Position numbers and translations under genes: made by a program. The notes under the pieces were generated by a model. It did not search any database. It saw nothing but the letters and a program-made list of their open reading frames with translations, and was not told the origin of the DNA. 64,000 nucleotides of DNA, from NCBI GenBank assembly GCA_024195585.1, contig SWBL01000230.1, positions 1-64,000 on the forward strand, given 5' to 3'. The stretch comes from Aureobasidium sp. EXF-3400. Lineage: Eukaryota; Ascomycota; Dothideomycetes; Dothideales; Saccotheciaceae. Positions 34,213-46,564 of the stretch are shown here, piece by piece. Numbering within the stretch: position 1 is the first letter of the stretch; each line of letters begins with the position of its first letter.

Positions 34213-35212
34213 GCTGTCGGACGATGACAAGGATCTGGTCATTATCTGTCAGTCGTAGGCATACTCGCGTAGAATACATATCTGAGTTCCATAGATGGTG
34301 GTGGGTACAGTGTGCAGGGAGGATCGCGACGGAAATGCAAGGAGATCTCACAAGATAGTGGATACGAATAGTTGCAAAGTTGTTGCAGAAGACAAGATGT
34401 TTTGGAAGAGGGATAAGTTGTTACCCGTGCAGCAGGCAAGGAACAAACAAGGAAGTCGATGGCTAGAAATACATCGAAGGTCCGACCATGAGCTGCGTTT
34501 GGCAATGTCGTTTGCTCGGCGTCGCTGAGACCAGTTCCCCCAAACAACCAGATAGAACCGATAGATGCACGAGCGGGAATTCTCTGCCAAAGTAATGGGA
34601 ACATAAATGAGGCTGTCTCGCGTTAATTCCAGATGTATCTTGCGAAGCCTGTGATTGCTGAGAAGGTGTACTTGAACTCAACTTATTCTCCCATAAGGCA
34701 TCCCTCACAAGGATCCTATGATACAGGGGATATTGAAAACTGTTGGGTCGTCTGCTGTGATGGATGCTCCATGTCTTGTTGAGCCATATGCTGTATCGTT
34801 TTATAGCCGGATTCGCAAGCTTGAAGAACGGAGATCTGCAGGTCCCTACATTTACATCAGCAGCGTACATATGAAACAAGATCTGAATATGACCGGTCCC
34901 TTGCAGGAGCACCTGCATATCCTATGTGAACAGCATCCGGAAAGGCAGAGATGTGATCTGTCATGTTGCTGGCGCGGATTCGCCACGAACCCGAATCTTC
35001 TGGACCACTGGAATATTTGCACAAGGAGACAGCAGCATAGGAGAGAAGAGGAAAGATTCATTATACAGGCCTCAGCGTTCAAGACCCCATGCAGGTGTGA
35101 AGCCGAAGCCCATCACATTTTGCATCGCCATGCTGAGACAACCCATCAACCAGGTCTAATTTTGCGCTCTAAAGGATGTATTGGTACAGGATGGAGGTAT
35201 CGTTGTCGTTGT
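34213..35212. other. intergenic; an uncertain ORF only
   Basis: Upstream of the Stc1-domain gene and downstream of cytochrome c. A plus-strand ORF at 34718-35272 overlaps the last cytochrome c exon on the opposite strand and is doubtful, though a CxxxCC...H...C stretch in it looks slightly finger-like. No other gene recognised. Confidence 0.4.
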
Positions 35213-35987
35213 TTAAGCAGTTTCTTCCTTAAGATAGGTGATCCTTTTCTAGGATTAGTGGAGTTCATGTGAAGAGGTTTGTGGTATGCGTACAGGTCGT
35301 TGCGGTCCTTGGCCTTCTTCAAGCCGCCGAAGGCCATCTTGGTACCGGGAATGTACTTCTTGGGGTTCTCGAGGTACTCGAACTAGAACAGAGTCAGCAG
35401 GTGCTCTCGAGTGAGAATGTGATAGGAGACTTACGAGGGTGTCGTCACCCCAGTGGATGCCCTTGCCCTTGTTGGCGTCGGAGTAAGAGTAACCCTCGAC
35501 CTCACCAGTCTTTCTGCCCCAGAGACCGTGAAGGTTGGGTCTAGCAGTGTATGTTAGCATCTGTATGTAGAGGAGAGATAGAACATTTCTAGAATGGTTG
35601 GCAGAGCCAAACCACATCATGGGTATTGGGGACACGTACCCGATCTTGTTGCCCTCACCCTCCTTGAGGTTGTGGCACTGAGCGCAGCGGGTCTTGAAGA
35701 GGTTGGCGCCCTTCTTGGAGTCACCTTGAATATGGTGTCAGTATGATGTTTTTATTTCAATGAGCCATTGGTGGCGGCGAGGCGACAGCGACGAGCGGAA
35801 GCCACGGAGACAAGTTCGCGAAACCGAATCCTCTGCCGCAGACAGTATCGGGAATTGAGAGCTGTCCAGGATGCGGCGAGTGGATGTTGCTCGTTCCTTG
35901 TTCGTCTCGTGTGGTTTCCGTGTCGCTGGCGTGGAGCGTTGCCGATGATAGAAGAGACCTACCAGGTGCGAAGCTGTCCTTGCCCAT
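35213..35987 (-). CDS. CYC1: cytochrome c
   Basis: Five exons on the minus strand, 35987-35963, 35724-35640, 35540-35435, 35382-35294 and 35243-35213; 111 residues. It carries electrons from complex III to IV in the mitochondrial intermembrane space. Seen: [19 protein letters not shown], the haem-attachment motif [18 protein letters not shown], the invariant [14 protein letters not shown] with the axial Met, and the end [10 protein letters not shown]. The last exon is only 31 nt and its acceptor is AAAAG rather than YAG, so simple ORF reading would give a wrong C-terminus. All junctions restore the conserved protein exactly. Confidence 0.96.
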
Positions 35988-36707
35988 TTTGAAGAATGTG
36001 TGATATGTGTGAAGAGATTAAAGGTGTGTAGAGGTTGTGGCGGTGGTGAGAAGAGTGAAAGAAAGGCGGACGGGAATTTTGTTCGATGATCGCGGCGACC
36101 AAGGAGTTTCTAGGATAAAGGCGTCGTGCACCGACCACCGTCAACGACCAATCACCGGAGGCCAGAAAGTCAATGAATTGCTGGAAACTCGGGATGCCTC
36201 GGAAAGATTTCTTGATTTGAGTCGTTTCTTTGCTTCACCAGCGTAGCCACCGTGGCGATGCTCACCTCAACGTATCATAGACCCTTCTATTGTGAATTCC
36301 AGACTCGCCTCTGGAACAGAATGCTTTCCTGTTCTTGCTCGTCTGGTATCACAACGAACTCATGACTTGCGAGCAAAGCCACAATCAAAAACAAACTACC
36401 TTTGTCTTCATCATTTGATGCATGGCTTGACGCGTTTTGACGTCGTGTCGGTAGAATCGCGTCAACAGTCCAGCGGTGCCAGCTCCTTTAGCTTGGAAGC
36501 AGCCGCAAGGGCAGGAAGATCTCGATCTGATAGATGATCATGATCCATGGTCCGTCATGCATTTCCTTGTTCGTGTTGGCTGAACACGGCTCAACGCTTC
36601 TTCTGTGCGGCTCCTCCACCAAAAGCCCATAGTTGCTGTCGCTATCGAGGTGTTCGGATCTGAAGCACCCTCTTTGTTAGGGCCAATATCCCTTCCTTGT
36701 TTCAAAC
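35988..36707. other. divergent promoter region
   Basis: Between cytochrome c (minus) and the SDR gene (plus). No gene recognised. Confidence 0.4.
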
Positions 36708-37876
36708 ATGAATCAAATACCCGAGATCCTGTATGGCAAAACCGGACAGAAAACTTGGTGTATCGTTGGTGCATCCAGAGGTATAGGTCTGGAGTTTGTA
36801 CGACAGTTAATCGCTCGCGAGGACCGCATCCTCGCTACTGTCCGAGACGTCGCCGCCGTTCATGCATCTGGGCTTTGGGCGCAAGCAGGAGGTGATCACG
36901 GTCGCTGTCAAATGTTAATCTGCGACGTACTCTCGGAGCAGTCGATAAATGTATATCCGACCCTGCTTTCCTATCATTCCTTCTTTTCCTCGTTGTCGTT
37001 CCTACCCTTCTTTTCCTTGATGTGTTCTCGTCCTTCTCCCAGAATTACAAACACACAGCACACCCTTCGTAGTGATGGCTAACACAGCATCGCGAAGAGT
37101 TTTGTTTCTCAGCTCGCCGCAATACAGAACCTGAAGTTGGACTATGTTGTGATTAATGCAGGTGTGTTAAGATACCCGAATGTAAGTAATCGTATGGCCT
37201 TGTGTTCTTACCGTAACTGACTGTCATAGAGAGCGACTGAATTGTGAGTCCAAGACTGCCGATATCATATTTCTTGGACGAGGCTGATGAACAAGTTCTT
37301 TCGACGAGTTTGCTTTCCACTTGCACACCAACACGATCGGACCAATCATCACTGCTCAAAGACTCCTTCAAACAATGATTCCTATCGGAACCATCGTCTT
37401 CATGTCCAGCGACTCTGGCTCGGCACAACGATTCTTAGAGATGGAGGATGGGTAAGTACATTGGTCAAGTACTTCGCATCCTTACTCACCGCCTCTCTAG
37501 ATTCGCGGCTTACTCAGCATCGAAGGCTGCATTGAACCAGGCAATGCGGCATATGGCTGCCGAGCTCAAGCGTAAAGACGACGATACCATTCTGATTGCA
37601 ATTCATCCAGGAGAGGTTGCCACGTATGTACACCCCCAGGGTGATCGGGATGAAACATATATTGATGAACTACACCAGGGACATGGCAAACATTGACCTC
37701 GGTTGGGAAGTCGACGGCATAATGACACCGCAGGAATCAGTATCGGCGATGATCAAAGTCATTGAAAGTAAAGGAATCCAGCATAGCGGAACTTTCTGGA
37801 CATGGGAGAATAAGGTACGCGTCTCTGATGATTTGCCTGGCCGCTTCTCTGACTTCTGCAGCAATACCCCTGGTAA
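36708..37876 (+). CDS. short-chain dehydrogenase/reductase
   Basis: Seven exons, 36708-36950, 37098-37181, 37230-37243 (14 nt), 37296-37451, 37501-37623, 37679-37814 and 37862-37876; 256 residues. Classical SDR features: cofactor loop VGASRGIGLEF (TGxxxGxG type), the NAG motif in VVINAGVLRYP, a catalytic-region serine in VFMSSDSGS, and the YxxxK pair in AAYSASKAAL, followed by HPGEVAT. The C-terminus is QYPW. The second acceptor (GCGAAG) and fourth acceptor (ACAAG) are non-pyrimidine but are the only ones that keep the conserved frame. An NAD(P)-dependent oxidoreductase; substrate unknown. Confidence 0.85.
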
Positions 37877-38902
37877 GAGCATGTGTCGTTGTACGTAGTA
37901 CGCGGCCGCAAGCAAGCAACTCTCCGCAAGGACCCAGCCATGATTGTAAAGGAATGAGGGGAACAAAGAGCTTGAGAACAGAAGACATGGGTTCACGGAA
38001 GTGGAGCTCGACATATAGGTCACAAATAGGTGTACGTAATGTTGAATGTTTGACCTAGGCTTCAAGTATGCATGTTACCTATTCAGTAATATGTCTCGTG
38101 ATTGACACGATTTTCCAAAAGGCCCCATCTTTTGGCTCGAAACATCTTCTTTGTCGGAACATCAAGCCGGATGAGTAACGTACCATGAAGGCCATTGTTA
38201 GTCGGTAGCATTATGTTTGGGCATTGCATGGCAAATGGAATGGGACATCGGATGCATTTTTAGTGAAACAGTCAGGAGCCTACCGAAATGCTTGGGAGTC
38301 AGGTGCCGAGAGCCGCTGTATCACGGTCCTGGCTGCCGAAGATGCATGCATCGGTCCAGTGACATGAAGGGCAAAAAAGGAGACCAAAGGTGTTGAGGAG
38401 AGGCGACTTTGTCGTGGCCTGGATTGGCTGGACGAAATGGTGGTACACAAAGACAGAGTTGACCAGTCAAACAAGGACGTCATGCTGCAACGGCTTTAGA
38501 CTTCTCCTCAACTGCAGGATTGATCAAAGAGCGGTGTCGAAGACATACAAAGACATTCAGTAGTATCGACTTGAAGATGACAAAGTCGGACGCGGCTAGA
38601 AAAGCGCAGTCCCGTCCGGTAGGTCCCAGGGTGTGAAGGAGCTGTCGGAGGCGCGATCGCCAGTTCCTTCCTGAAGCGCGTCCGCTCAGGCATGCCTCGA
38701 CACTTCTCACGCCGGCGACTCGCATGTGGGGTGAGATGCATATATCCACCTGTTCATCGACGACTCAGATGACCTCTCTGGCCTACGCTCCTCTTTCTCC
38801 TGCTCTTGTGCTTTCCCTACTAATTCCTTTCCTCCTCCATACCTCTTCCTCTTCGTCCTTTCTTTGTGCCACATTCTTCTTCCCCTCGACTAGCTAGCTG
38901 GC
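37877..38902. other. intergenic
   Basis: Downstream of the SDR gene and upstream of the 882-aa gene. No gene recognised. The last 120 nt before 38903 are CT-rich, as in fungal promoters. Confidence 0.4.
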
Positions 38903-41602
38903 ATGGCGTCTTGGGACAATTATGAAACTTCTCGCCTACGTTACGACGATTCTTACAACAAGCCACGACGTTCACGAAACGACTCGACGTATCCTCTTCT
39001 TTCCACATGTCACCGTTTCGGCTGCTGACAGTCCACCAGACTCGACCCCGCCTACCATGACTTCACACAATCATCCTTACACCCCTCCATACCTACGAGA
39101 AGCCGCAGTCGCGCACCCAAAAGTAGAGACCACAGTCGACCGCCATGTCGATGGCCCCCACCGCCGTTCGTCGAAGACGAGGATGCCTCGCTGAGACGGG
39201 AATACAAGCCAGAACCTCGACACCACGATCATATCCCTTCAAGAGGCACCATCGAACAAGAGTCATTGCTTATTGATGTGCCTGGCTACACTCCCGATCG
39301 CCGCTTTGTCTGGGTTCCCTCGGCCAAGAAGTCTCCCAACACACATTCTACGCCTCCCTCAAGCGACGACGAACGAGCTAGACGCCGCGAAAAGCGCAAA
39401 GGTCCAAGGATAGAAACAGCTGGACTTCCTGAGATGCGAAGAGAAGCTTCACCCTACGCCTGGACAAAGCCGACGCCATCTTCGCAAACACCAAAGACGT
39501 CAGAGGGCCTCTTTCTTTCACCCGAGACACTCACTCCGCCTGTCGTTCCCCGATCTACAACTCTCGACAAGCCACCACCAACCAGCGTACCTCGCTCCGA
39601 CTGGTCAGATCCGAGCCGACGTCAACAACAAACTCCTAGCCGAGAAGGCACTCCACCACGGTCAACTTCACAGCACGTGTACGAAGGGCGTAGTACTGCC
39701 GAAGCGACTCGAAGTGCAGAGGACCATATTCCCCAAAGATCTTCGGCACGCTATTCTTGGACTAAACCAGACCAGCCTCATTCATCGCCTACAACTCCTC
39801 TCAATCCACCCACAGGTGACTCTTCCAGAAGACGGTCGGGACCGATCGAAGGTTATCCGCTTCCAAGCGATTACTCGCGCAAACCCGCACCACCACAAGT
39901 CGTCAATCTGCAGCAGTCTGCACGACCAACATACCAACCTCGTCATTCGAGTGAAGGAAGCTACACCTCTCAGGACAACTATGCGCCGGTTCGCAACACA
40001 AGCTCAGACAAATTGAAGGACAGTTACCCTCCTAGCATTCCCAACTCCAGACCAACATCAAGAGGAGGTTTGACACCATCCTCGCCACAGCCCTCGCCTC
40101 GCATAACATATCCTTCAGAATATCCTTGGAACATGGGTTCGGCCGCCTCAACTACAGCACGCCGCGCACCTCCGCCCTCTCGTCTGGCCGAATCTACTGT
40201 GCCCGTTTCACCGCGTCCTCCGGCATTGAGGTCTGTATCTAGTCCGTACTCGCCACTTCCCTATCCGGATGACGATCGGCCGTTCGAGACAATGCCTTCA
40301 GAAAGAGATCACCAGTACTTCCCACAACAGCCGGCCAGTCTACTCCCGCCGTTCAGTGAACCAGTAACGCGTGCCAATACTCCAAAACAGCAAACACAAC
40401 TCAGCAACAGCAAGATGCGATCAGTTGAGGAAAAGTCTGCAAGACCTGGTGCATCAAGACGAGAGGCATCCAAGTCTGAGGATCTGTCCGCTGGCACAAA
40501 GAAGATCCAGGGTGAAAGGTTGCCAACATGCAAACGAGTAACATACACGACCAAGTACGATGATTGGTATACTCTTGAGGGACATCCCAGTTTCAGCATC
40601 TGCCCGCGCTGCTTCAAGTATGCCTTTGATAGGACCCAGCTAGGGGCGGCCTTCAAGCTCTTGCCCAGCAATGCGCTAAACAGACCCAGGAGATGCGAGT
40701 TCAGCAATGCATGGATTCGACTTGCGTGGGTGTTGACTGCAAATAACCGTCAAAACACCCTGAACATGATGATCACAATCTATTACGTTGAAGATACTGA
40801 AGAATCCTGTCCAGGAACTGGAAGAGGGAGGTGCGACTGGTACTCAATTCGCGACAGAGATGGCCATTTCTTGCGAGACTTCATCGTTTGCGGATCAGAC
40901 GTGAAGAGAGTCGAAACCCTTTTCCCCGGATTCAGAGGCCTGCTTGTACCGATTCCGAGGAAGGTCGCTTATGACAAGATCGAAGAGGAAACGGGCCGTT
41001 ACTGCTCTCTGCGACCAGAACACAACAATCGGTATGCGGCCTACATTGATTGCTTGTTCCAGCTCCACGAGGATGCAGTGTCTGGTCAGCGGATGCCTAA
41101 CATATCAGAGTTCGTGTCACTTGTCCGACATAAGACCAGACTCCCCGAATGCATCCGTGACGACAAGCTCGAGGGTGTCGATTGGTACTACGTTCCCTCC
41201 CTGGCACCTGCTTTAACAGTCTGCGACGAGTGCTACCATGAAGTCGTGTCACCATGGTTGAGGTCGAACTCAGACGTAGCTGTAAGATTCAACCGAACGA
41301 AACAGCCTGTTCGCAATGAGGGTAGAGGCGGAGTGTCCTGCCAGCTCTACTCACGACGCATGAGGGACGCATTCCGATATGCAATCGACACAAACGATAT
41401 GAGATATCTGGCAAGAAAGGCAAAGGACAGGAAAGAAGTAGAAGATGACTTCCAGCGAAGATGCAGAGACTTGCAGAAAGATGCTGAACAGCTCAAAGGT
41501 CGCAGCGGGTATGCGATCAGCTCTCGAGCAGAGCAAGAGTTGGCACAACTTCAACGTGAGATTGAAGCCATCGGAGAGACATGGGAAATGGAGTGGGAAT
41601 GA
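38903..41602 (+). CDS. uncharacterised 882-aa protein with Cys-pair motifs
   Basis: Two exons, 38903-38988 and 39040-41602, with a 51-nt intron (GTATCC...CCAG); 882 residues. The start MASWDNYETSRLRYDD was found by splicing: an alternative acceptor 8 nt upstream leads to a quick stop, and the chosen one keeps coding through PPPPFVEDEDASLRREY. The first 460 residues are disordered, Pro/Ser/Arg-rich. A conserved globular region follows (about 465-780) with FSICPRCFKYAFDRTQLG, RRCEFSNAWIRLAWVL, a CDWYSIRD segment and TVCDECYHEVVSPWL, which could bind zinc through the paired Cys-x2-Cys. It ends with a short coiled coil. The layout belongs to a recurrent fungal family of unknown function. Confidence 0.8.
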
Positions 41603-43094
41603 ATGGACCCAAAAAGTTTAGCGAACCTACTTCAAGCATTAATCAAACCATGGCGGTATAACGAAACGGCCAGAGACCTCTTCCCAGTACATTTTCTGGA
41701 TATTTCTTTTCTTTCGCTGTTATGATTGAACGTGATTTAACGTAGATCAACTGCGCAATACAGCATTTCGTCTCTCAATCATTGATCAACACAATGACGA
41801 CGGCAGACCTATTGGATACAGGGTCATCCTGATTCCCGATTCTCATGGCTCTATCTTTCTTTTCCTTCGACCATAAGTTCCTATCTTGATTTCATCAAAA
41901 TGTTCGAGTTATAAGCTATTCATGAACAATGTATCCTTCCAACATTTCCAATCAACTACGTGAACTCGGGTGATCGAATGAATGACAGCAAGTGATTTCT
42001 GCAAATCCATCCCCATATCCCCATCGCCTTCCCCACATCCACCCACGATTACGGATAATCTACCGCTCTATCAACCAGATGATGGTTTACGCTGCACTCA
42101 ACAGTCCTCGCCGAATCAATCCGTTCGTCATTCTCTCCACGCAGAACTCTCTCTAGTTCAGCCATTGAAGGTGTTCCGCATCGGTCGTGGGCAACGATTT
42201 CATCTGACTCAATCGATTTTAGCGATAGAATATGATTCGGAGTGAGCTCTCTCCTTGAGCACCATCTCCAATAGAATTATGGGTGATAGCTGGACCCATA
42301 GCAGGCTGGCTCTCAAGATATGCTCACGCTCTCAATGCCGAGTCCGTAGAACAAAACCCCAGTTGGAAAGCGGATCCGGTGTCTCGTGCTCGCTCAGGCC
42401 GCTTGCGCACATGACTAACTCTAGCTCCATTCGGCTAGTAGGCCTCGCAGCTGACAACGAGAGCTACAACGTGCTGCTCTCGTTTCTGTTCATCAAACTC
42501 GACATTTCCATCTGGGCTGTCTTTATCACCTGCCGATTCACTGTATGGTATTACACTGTCTGTACATGCATGCTAGAAGGCGAAGCCGTTCAATAGACCA
42601 CTCTGGAGGCAGGGCTATGCCTGCGAAGAAGGGACTGGATTTGGGAGCAAAACTTGGGCCCCCTATCGCGCGATTGTCGAGTCTCTCCACAGAGACCTGG
42701 GAGGGTCCATGGCGATTGATTAGAGGGCTCGTATGAGTTATGCGTCCTCGCTCATATCAACTTCATGCCATCTCAGTCGGACACAAAGGAAGTCAAATGA
42801 TGGGGGAGCTGGGGTTGGATGTGGGGAAGTGCCCTCGTCTCGGGAGCTTCGAGCGATTATTGGTGGAACAACCTCAATCGCCCATTCAACCCCACGCCAA
42901 TACTCCAGCGATCACCCTCAAGAACAGAAACCGCCGGTGGGATCGACATGATACTGCAGCGCTATGTATGTACTGCTTGCGGACTTCTCGCCGGATGATC
43001 ACAGTATCAGGCCTGGCACGTCAAGACGCTATAAAGACATGTCGACCCGTCCACTACTTGGGACGATGGAACGTGAACACTTCTAAGATCAACC
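41603..43094. other. 1.5-kb intergenic upstream of the MFS gene
   Basis: Short ORFs without coding character. A TATAAAG lies at about 43030, some 65 nt before the MFS ATG, and may be its TATA box. Scattered HGATAR motifs (about 42222 and 42286) could be AreA-type sites, but this is weak. Confidence 0.4.
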
Positions 43095-44984
43095 ATGGAC
43101 AAACATGACGAGACAGCCAAAGAGGAAGAGATCGAGTACATTGACTTCAAGAAGCCTGAAGAACCAATCTCTGGAGAGCTGGACCACGACCAAGCAGATC
43201 TATATGCTGAAGCACTTCGACGCTATCCAAACGATGAATCAATAGATCAGGCCGACGAAAAGAGGCTGAAGCGTAAGCTGGACACACGCATATTGCCACT
43301 GCTAGGTGTATGCTACTTCTTCTACGTAAGTCGGATACGGATTCGAGCTTGCCGACAAAGACTTACTCATCTGCTATCCAGTATGTGGACAAAACGACAC
43401 TATCCTACGCAGCGATCTTTGGCATCAAGAAAGATCTGGATCTTACCGGCGAGGAGTACTCATGGCTATCGAGTATATTCTACTTTGGCTGGCTAATCTG
43501 GGCGATCCCTTCGAATCTCATCATGCAAAGATGCCGACCAGGATGGTATTTAGCCTTCAACATCTTCATGTGGGGAGCACTTCTTATGTGCCAGGCTGCT
43601 GCGAAGAACTTCCCAGCCCTGGCAGCACTGCGTGTCTTGTCTGGAGCTTTCGAGGCTATCGCTGATCCGGCTTTTATGCTCATCACGTCCATGTACTATA
43701 CTCGCGAAGAGCAGCCCTCTCGCATCGCAGCCTGGTATGTGTGGAACGGTGTCGGTGTTGCTGGTGGCGGTTTGATTGGGTGAGTTGATGAAGCCTCGCG
43801 GACCATCAGGTGACAGGTCTCTAACAGTCTCTCAGGTATGGCATCGGCAATATCAACGGAGCCCTGGCTTCCTGGCGATACGAGTTCCTGATCGTCGGCG
43901 CATTCTGCTCAGCATGGGCAATCGTCCTCTGCTTGCTTCTTCCTAACTCGCCAACAACCTTCAAAGGCTTTTCTCGCGATGAGAAGTTGATAATGATCGC
44001 CCGCGTGCGCCGCAACCAAACGGGTATCGAACAGAAACGCATCAACTGGGATCAAATCAAGGAGGCTTACCTCGACTACAAGACATGGCTATTCACCTTG
44101 CTTGGATTTGTGGCCAATATTCCTAATGAGTTAGTCTGTAAGAAGAGAGATGTAGAAGCTTGATTCTCTAACTATCTGACGGAGGACTACCTATATATGC
44201 TACTGACAAACAAAGCACACAGCTGCTGCCTAAGACATCAATGGGAGACTGCAGCAAACCGACTGGTCTTTGAGCTATGGGAGTCACAAACAACTTAATG
44301 GGGGTTTATCAAACTATTCTACACTGGTCATTAAAGGTCTAGGATTCGATACCTTGCACACAGCGTTGCTGGGAATCCCGCAGGGAGCTCTGGTTGTGAT
44401 CTGGATCGCCTTGGGAGCCACAGCGAACAGGTACCTGCCCAAGAATAGCAGGACGATTGTTTGTGCAGTATTCATGATCCCGACGATTGCTGGCGCTCTG
44501 GTTTTCTTATTAGCACCCGATAACGCCTATGTTGGGCGCTTGATCTGCTTGTGAGTCGAGACCTGTCCTCATGAGAAGAAAACGCAGAACTGACATATAC
44601 TGAAGCTATATGACTGGCTCCTATCAAGCTTCATTCGTGTTATCTCTGTCACTCGTGACTAGTAACACAGGTGGCCAATCAAAGAAGATGATAGTCTCCG
44701 GGATGATCTGGTTCGGTGCGTGTGTCGGAAATATCGTCAGTCCGTTTTTCTACAGACAAGAGCAGGCCCCTTCATATCCTCTCGGCATTGGTTCTCTATT
44801 GACGGCGAACTGCATCGAAGTTCTGCTGTTCGGCGTGCTGAGATATGCCTTCATCTGGGAAAACAAGCGCAAGGAGAAGACCAGGCTTCGCATGCGCGAA
44901 AGCGGTGAAGCTGCCGCTTTGAACGACACGGCGTTCAGCAATTTGACGGACAAGCAGAACCCTAACTTCGAATATGTCTACTGA
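43095..44984 (+). CDS. allantoate-permease (DAL5) family MFS transporter
   Basis: Exons 43095-43325, 43382-43779, 43836-44129, 44284-44550 and 44606-44984; about 522 residues with the intron choices given. The N-terminal cytosolic part is acidic. TM1-TM6 carry anion:cation-symporter family signatures (YVDKTTLSYAAIFGIKKDL, NLIMQRCRPGWYLAFNI, RVLSGAFEAIADPAFM, WYVWNGVGVAGGGLIGYGIG). The second half begins GGLSNYSTLVIKGLGF and ends with a charged cytosolic tail. The family takes up allantoate, ureidosuccinate, nicotinate and related anions. Intron 3 (44130-44283) is odd: the family has Pro-Asn-Gly-Gly here with no insertion, but no AG lies at the expected place, and the nearest in-frame AG adds about six residues. 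The gene may be damaged there. Close to ureG. Confidence 0.75.
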
Positions 44985-45091
44985 AGTATTTAACACAGAT
45001 GGTGGGATAAATCTCCAGTTATCAAGACATACAATCCGGATCGCGAAGCTGATGAGTAGCTGGGTGCTGGCATGAAGGATGACTACGCGTG

Positions 45092-45517
45092 TTACAATTC
45101 ATCATGCCTTGCAACTTTTGGCAACCGTTCAAGTTCCTCCGGGATCGGATCATTGATGACTTGATACTCGGCACTCTGGATAACAAAAGTGACTTCTGGG
45201 TCTCGTCGGATCAAATCTATGTTTGCTTGATCGGGCAAATAGATGATATAATGAACATAATCAAAGTCCTCAGGGGTTTCCCAGCGTCGTCGAATATGTT
45301 GGCTCAGGTCCTTGCCAATTTTCTTGAAGTGGTCTTTTATGCTGTAGCCTGGCTTGAGATGGATCTCATATTCATCGACCGGCGTGAACACTTTCATATG
45401 CCAATCGAGGTTCGCTGGTTCTATGGGGTGCATTTCAGATGGCGGTAGAAGCGTACGCTTGGCCTGCAGTGGAACCGTAGCAAAGAGGATCGCCAGACTG
45501 AACTTGAGTATCTGCAT
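45092..45517 (-). CDS. small secreted protein, inhibitor-I9-like
   Basis: A single-exon ORF of 141 residues on the minus strand. Residues 1-19 (MQILKFSLAILFATVPLQA) are a signal peptide. The rest has DEYEIHLKPGYSIKDHFKKI early and YVHYIIYLPDQANIDLIRRD later, then a 'DPEVTFV' end. This is the order of the peptidase-inhibitor I9 / subtilisin propeptide fold (beta strand, helix, then a 'Lr.dp.V..V' end). No protease follows, so it would be a free-standing I9-like protein, perhaps a secreted protease inhibitor or effector. No cysteine occurs in the mature part. Confidence 0.6.
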   Translation of the reverse strand: MQILKFSLAILFATVPLQAKRTLLPPSEMHPIEPANLDWHMKVFTPVDEYEIHLKPGYSIKDHFKKIGKDLSQHIRRRWETPEDFDYVHYIIYLPDQANIDLIRRDPEVTFVIQSAEYQVINDPIPEELERLPKVARHDEL

Positions 45518-45755
45518 GGTCGTTTCTCACTGTGTATTGCCGTATGTCGACTGTGATGAAGGAAGGATGAACAATTTGATGTTGTCGTCGGTTCCCGATA
45601 GCGGATACGTGGAGCTTGGACCGGATCCCTTATCGTCGGCTGCCCCACCCGTTCGGGACCCTCGAACCAAGACCCCTCGACATCAAGCTCTCCAAACTTT
45701 TGACTCGTGACAACTGTTTACCTCTTACGCCTTCTACCGCCAAAAATATTGAGTC

Positions 45756-46564
45756 ATGTCTCATTCACACGACGGAGCCCACTCTCACTCCCACGATGCT
45801 GTCGACCATGGACATACTCACGAGATCCTAGATGGCCCTGGTTCCTTCTTGGGCCGCGAGATGCCCATCGTAGAAGGCCGTGACTTCTCTGAACGAGCCT
45901 TCACAGTCGGTATTGGTGGTCCCGTCGGTTCAGGAAAGACTGCACTCATGTTGGCCCTCTGTCTGGCCCTCCGCGAAAAGTACAACATCGCTGCCGTAAC
46001 CAACGACATCTTCACCCGCGAGGACTGCGAATTCTTGACTAGACACAAAGCTTTACCTGCCGAACGTATCCGTGCTATCGAGACTGGAGGTTGTCCTCAT
46101 GCCGCCGTGCGCGAGGACATTTCGGCAAACTTGGCTGCGTTGACGGATTTGCATCAAGAGTTCAACACGCAGTTGTTGCTCATTGAGTCTGGTGGTGATA
46201 ATTTGGCTGCAAACTACAGTCGCGAGCTTGCCGATTTCATCATCTATGTTATCGATGTCTCAGGGGGCGACAAGATTCCTCGCAAGGGTGGTCCCGGAAT
46301 TACACAGTCTGATTTGCTTGTTGTCAACAAGACTGATTTGGCTGAGTTGATCGGTGCCGATCTTGGAGTTATGGACAGAGACTCGAGGAAGATTAGGTAT
46401 GTCTTTCACAAGTGCCTCCGAGATAAGCTACTAACACATGATACAGAGAAGGCGGTCCTACCATCTTCGCACAGGTCAAGAACGGCAAGGGTGTAGATTA
46501 CATCGTCGACCTGATCTTGAGTGCTTGGAGAAGCAGTGGTGCAAGCCAGGCAAACCCTCAATAG
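45756..46564 (+). CDS. ureG: urease accessory protein UreG
   Basis: Two exons, 45756-46396 and 46447-46564, with a 50-nt GTATGT...TACAG intron; 252 residues. UreG is the SIMIBI-class GTPase that supplies nickel to apo-urease with UreD/UreF. Seen: a His-rich metal-binding N-terminus ([14 protein letters not shown]), P-loop [13 protein letters not shown], switch region [12 protein letters not shown], the CPH nickel-site motif in [20 protein letters not shown], and base-recognition NKTD. The C-terminus comes from exon 2 ([16 protein letters not shown]). Length fits fungal UreG. It is divergently placed from the I9-like gene, and the MFS gene lies just beyond. Confidence 0.95.

Noticed and set aside
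34718..35272. 184-codon plus-strand ORF with a finger-like Cys/His stretch
   Set aside because: It overlaps the last exon of cytochrome c on the other strand, has unusual composition and no splice or start support. Kept only as a remark.
42200..42215. TGACTCA about 890 nt upstream of the MFS gene
   Set aside because: Too far from the start and in a gene with no amino-acid-control logic; likely a chance occurrence.
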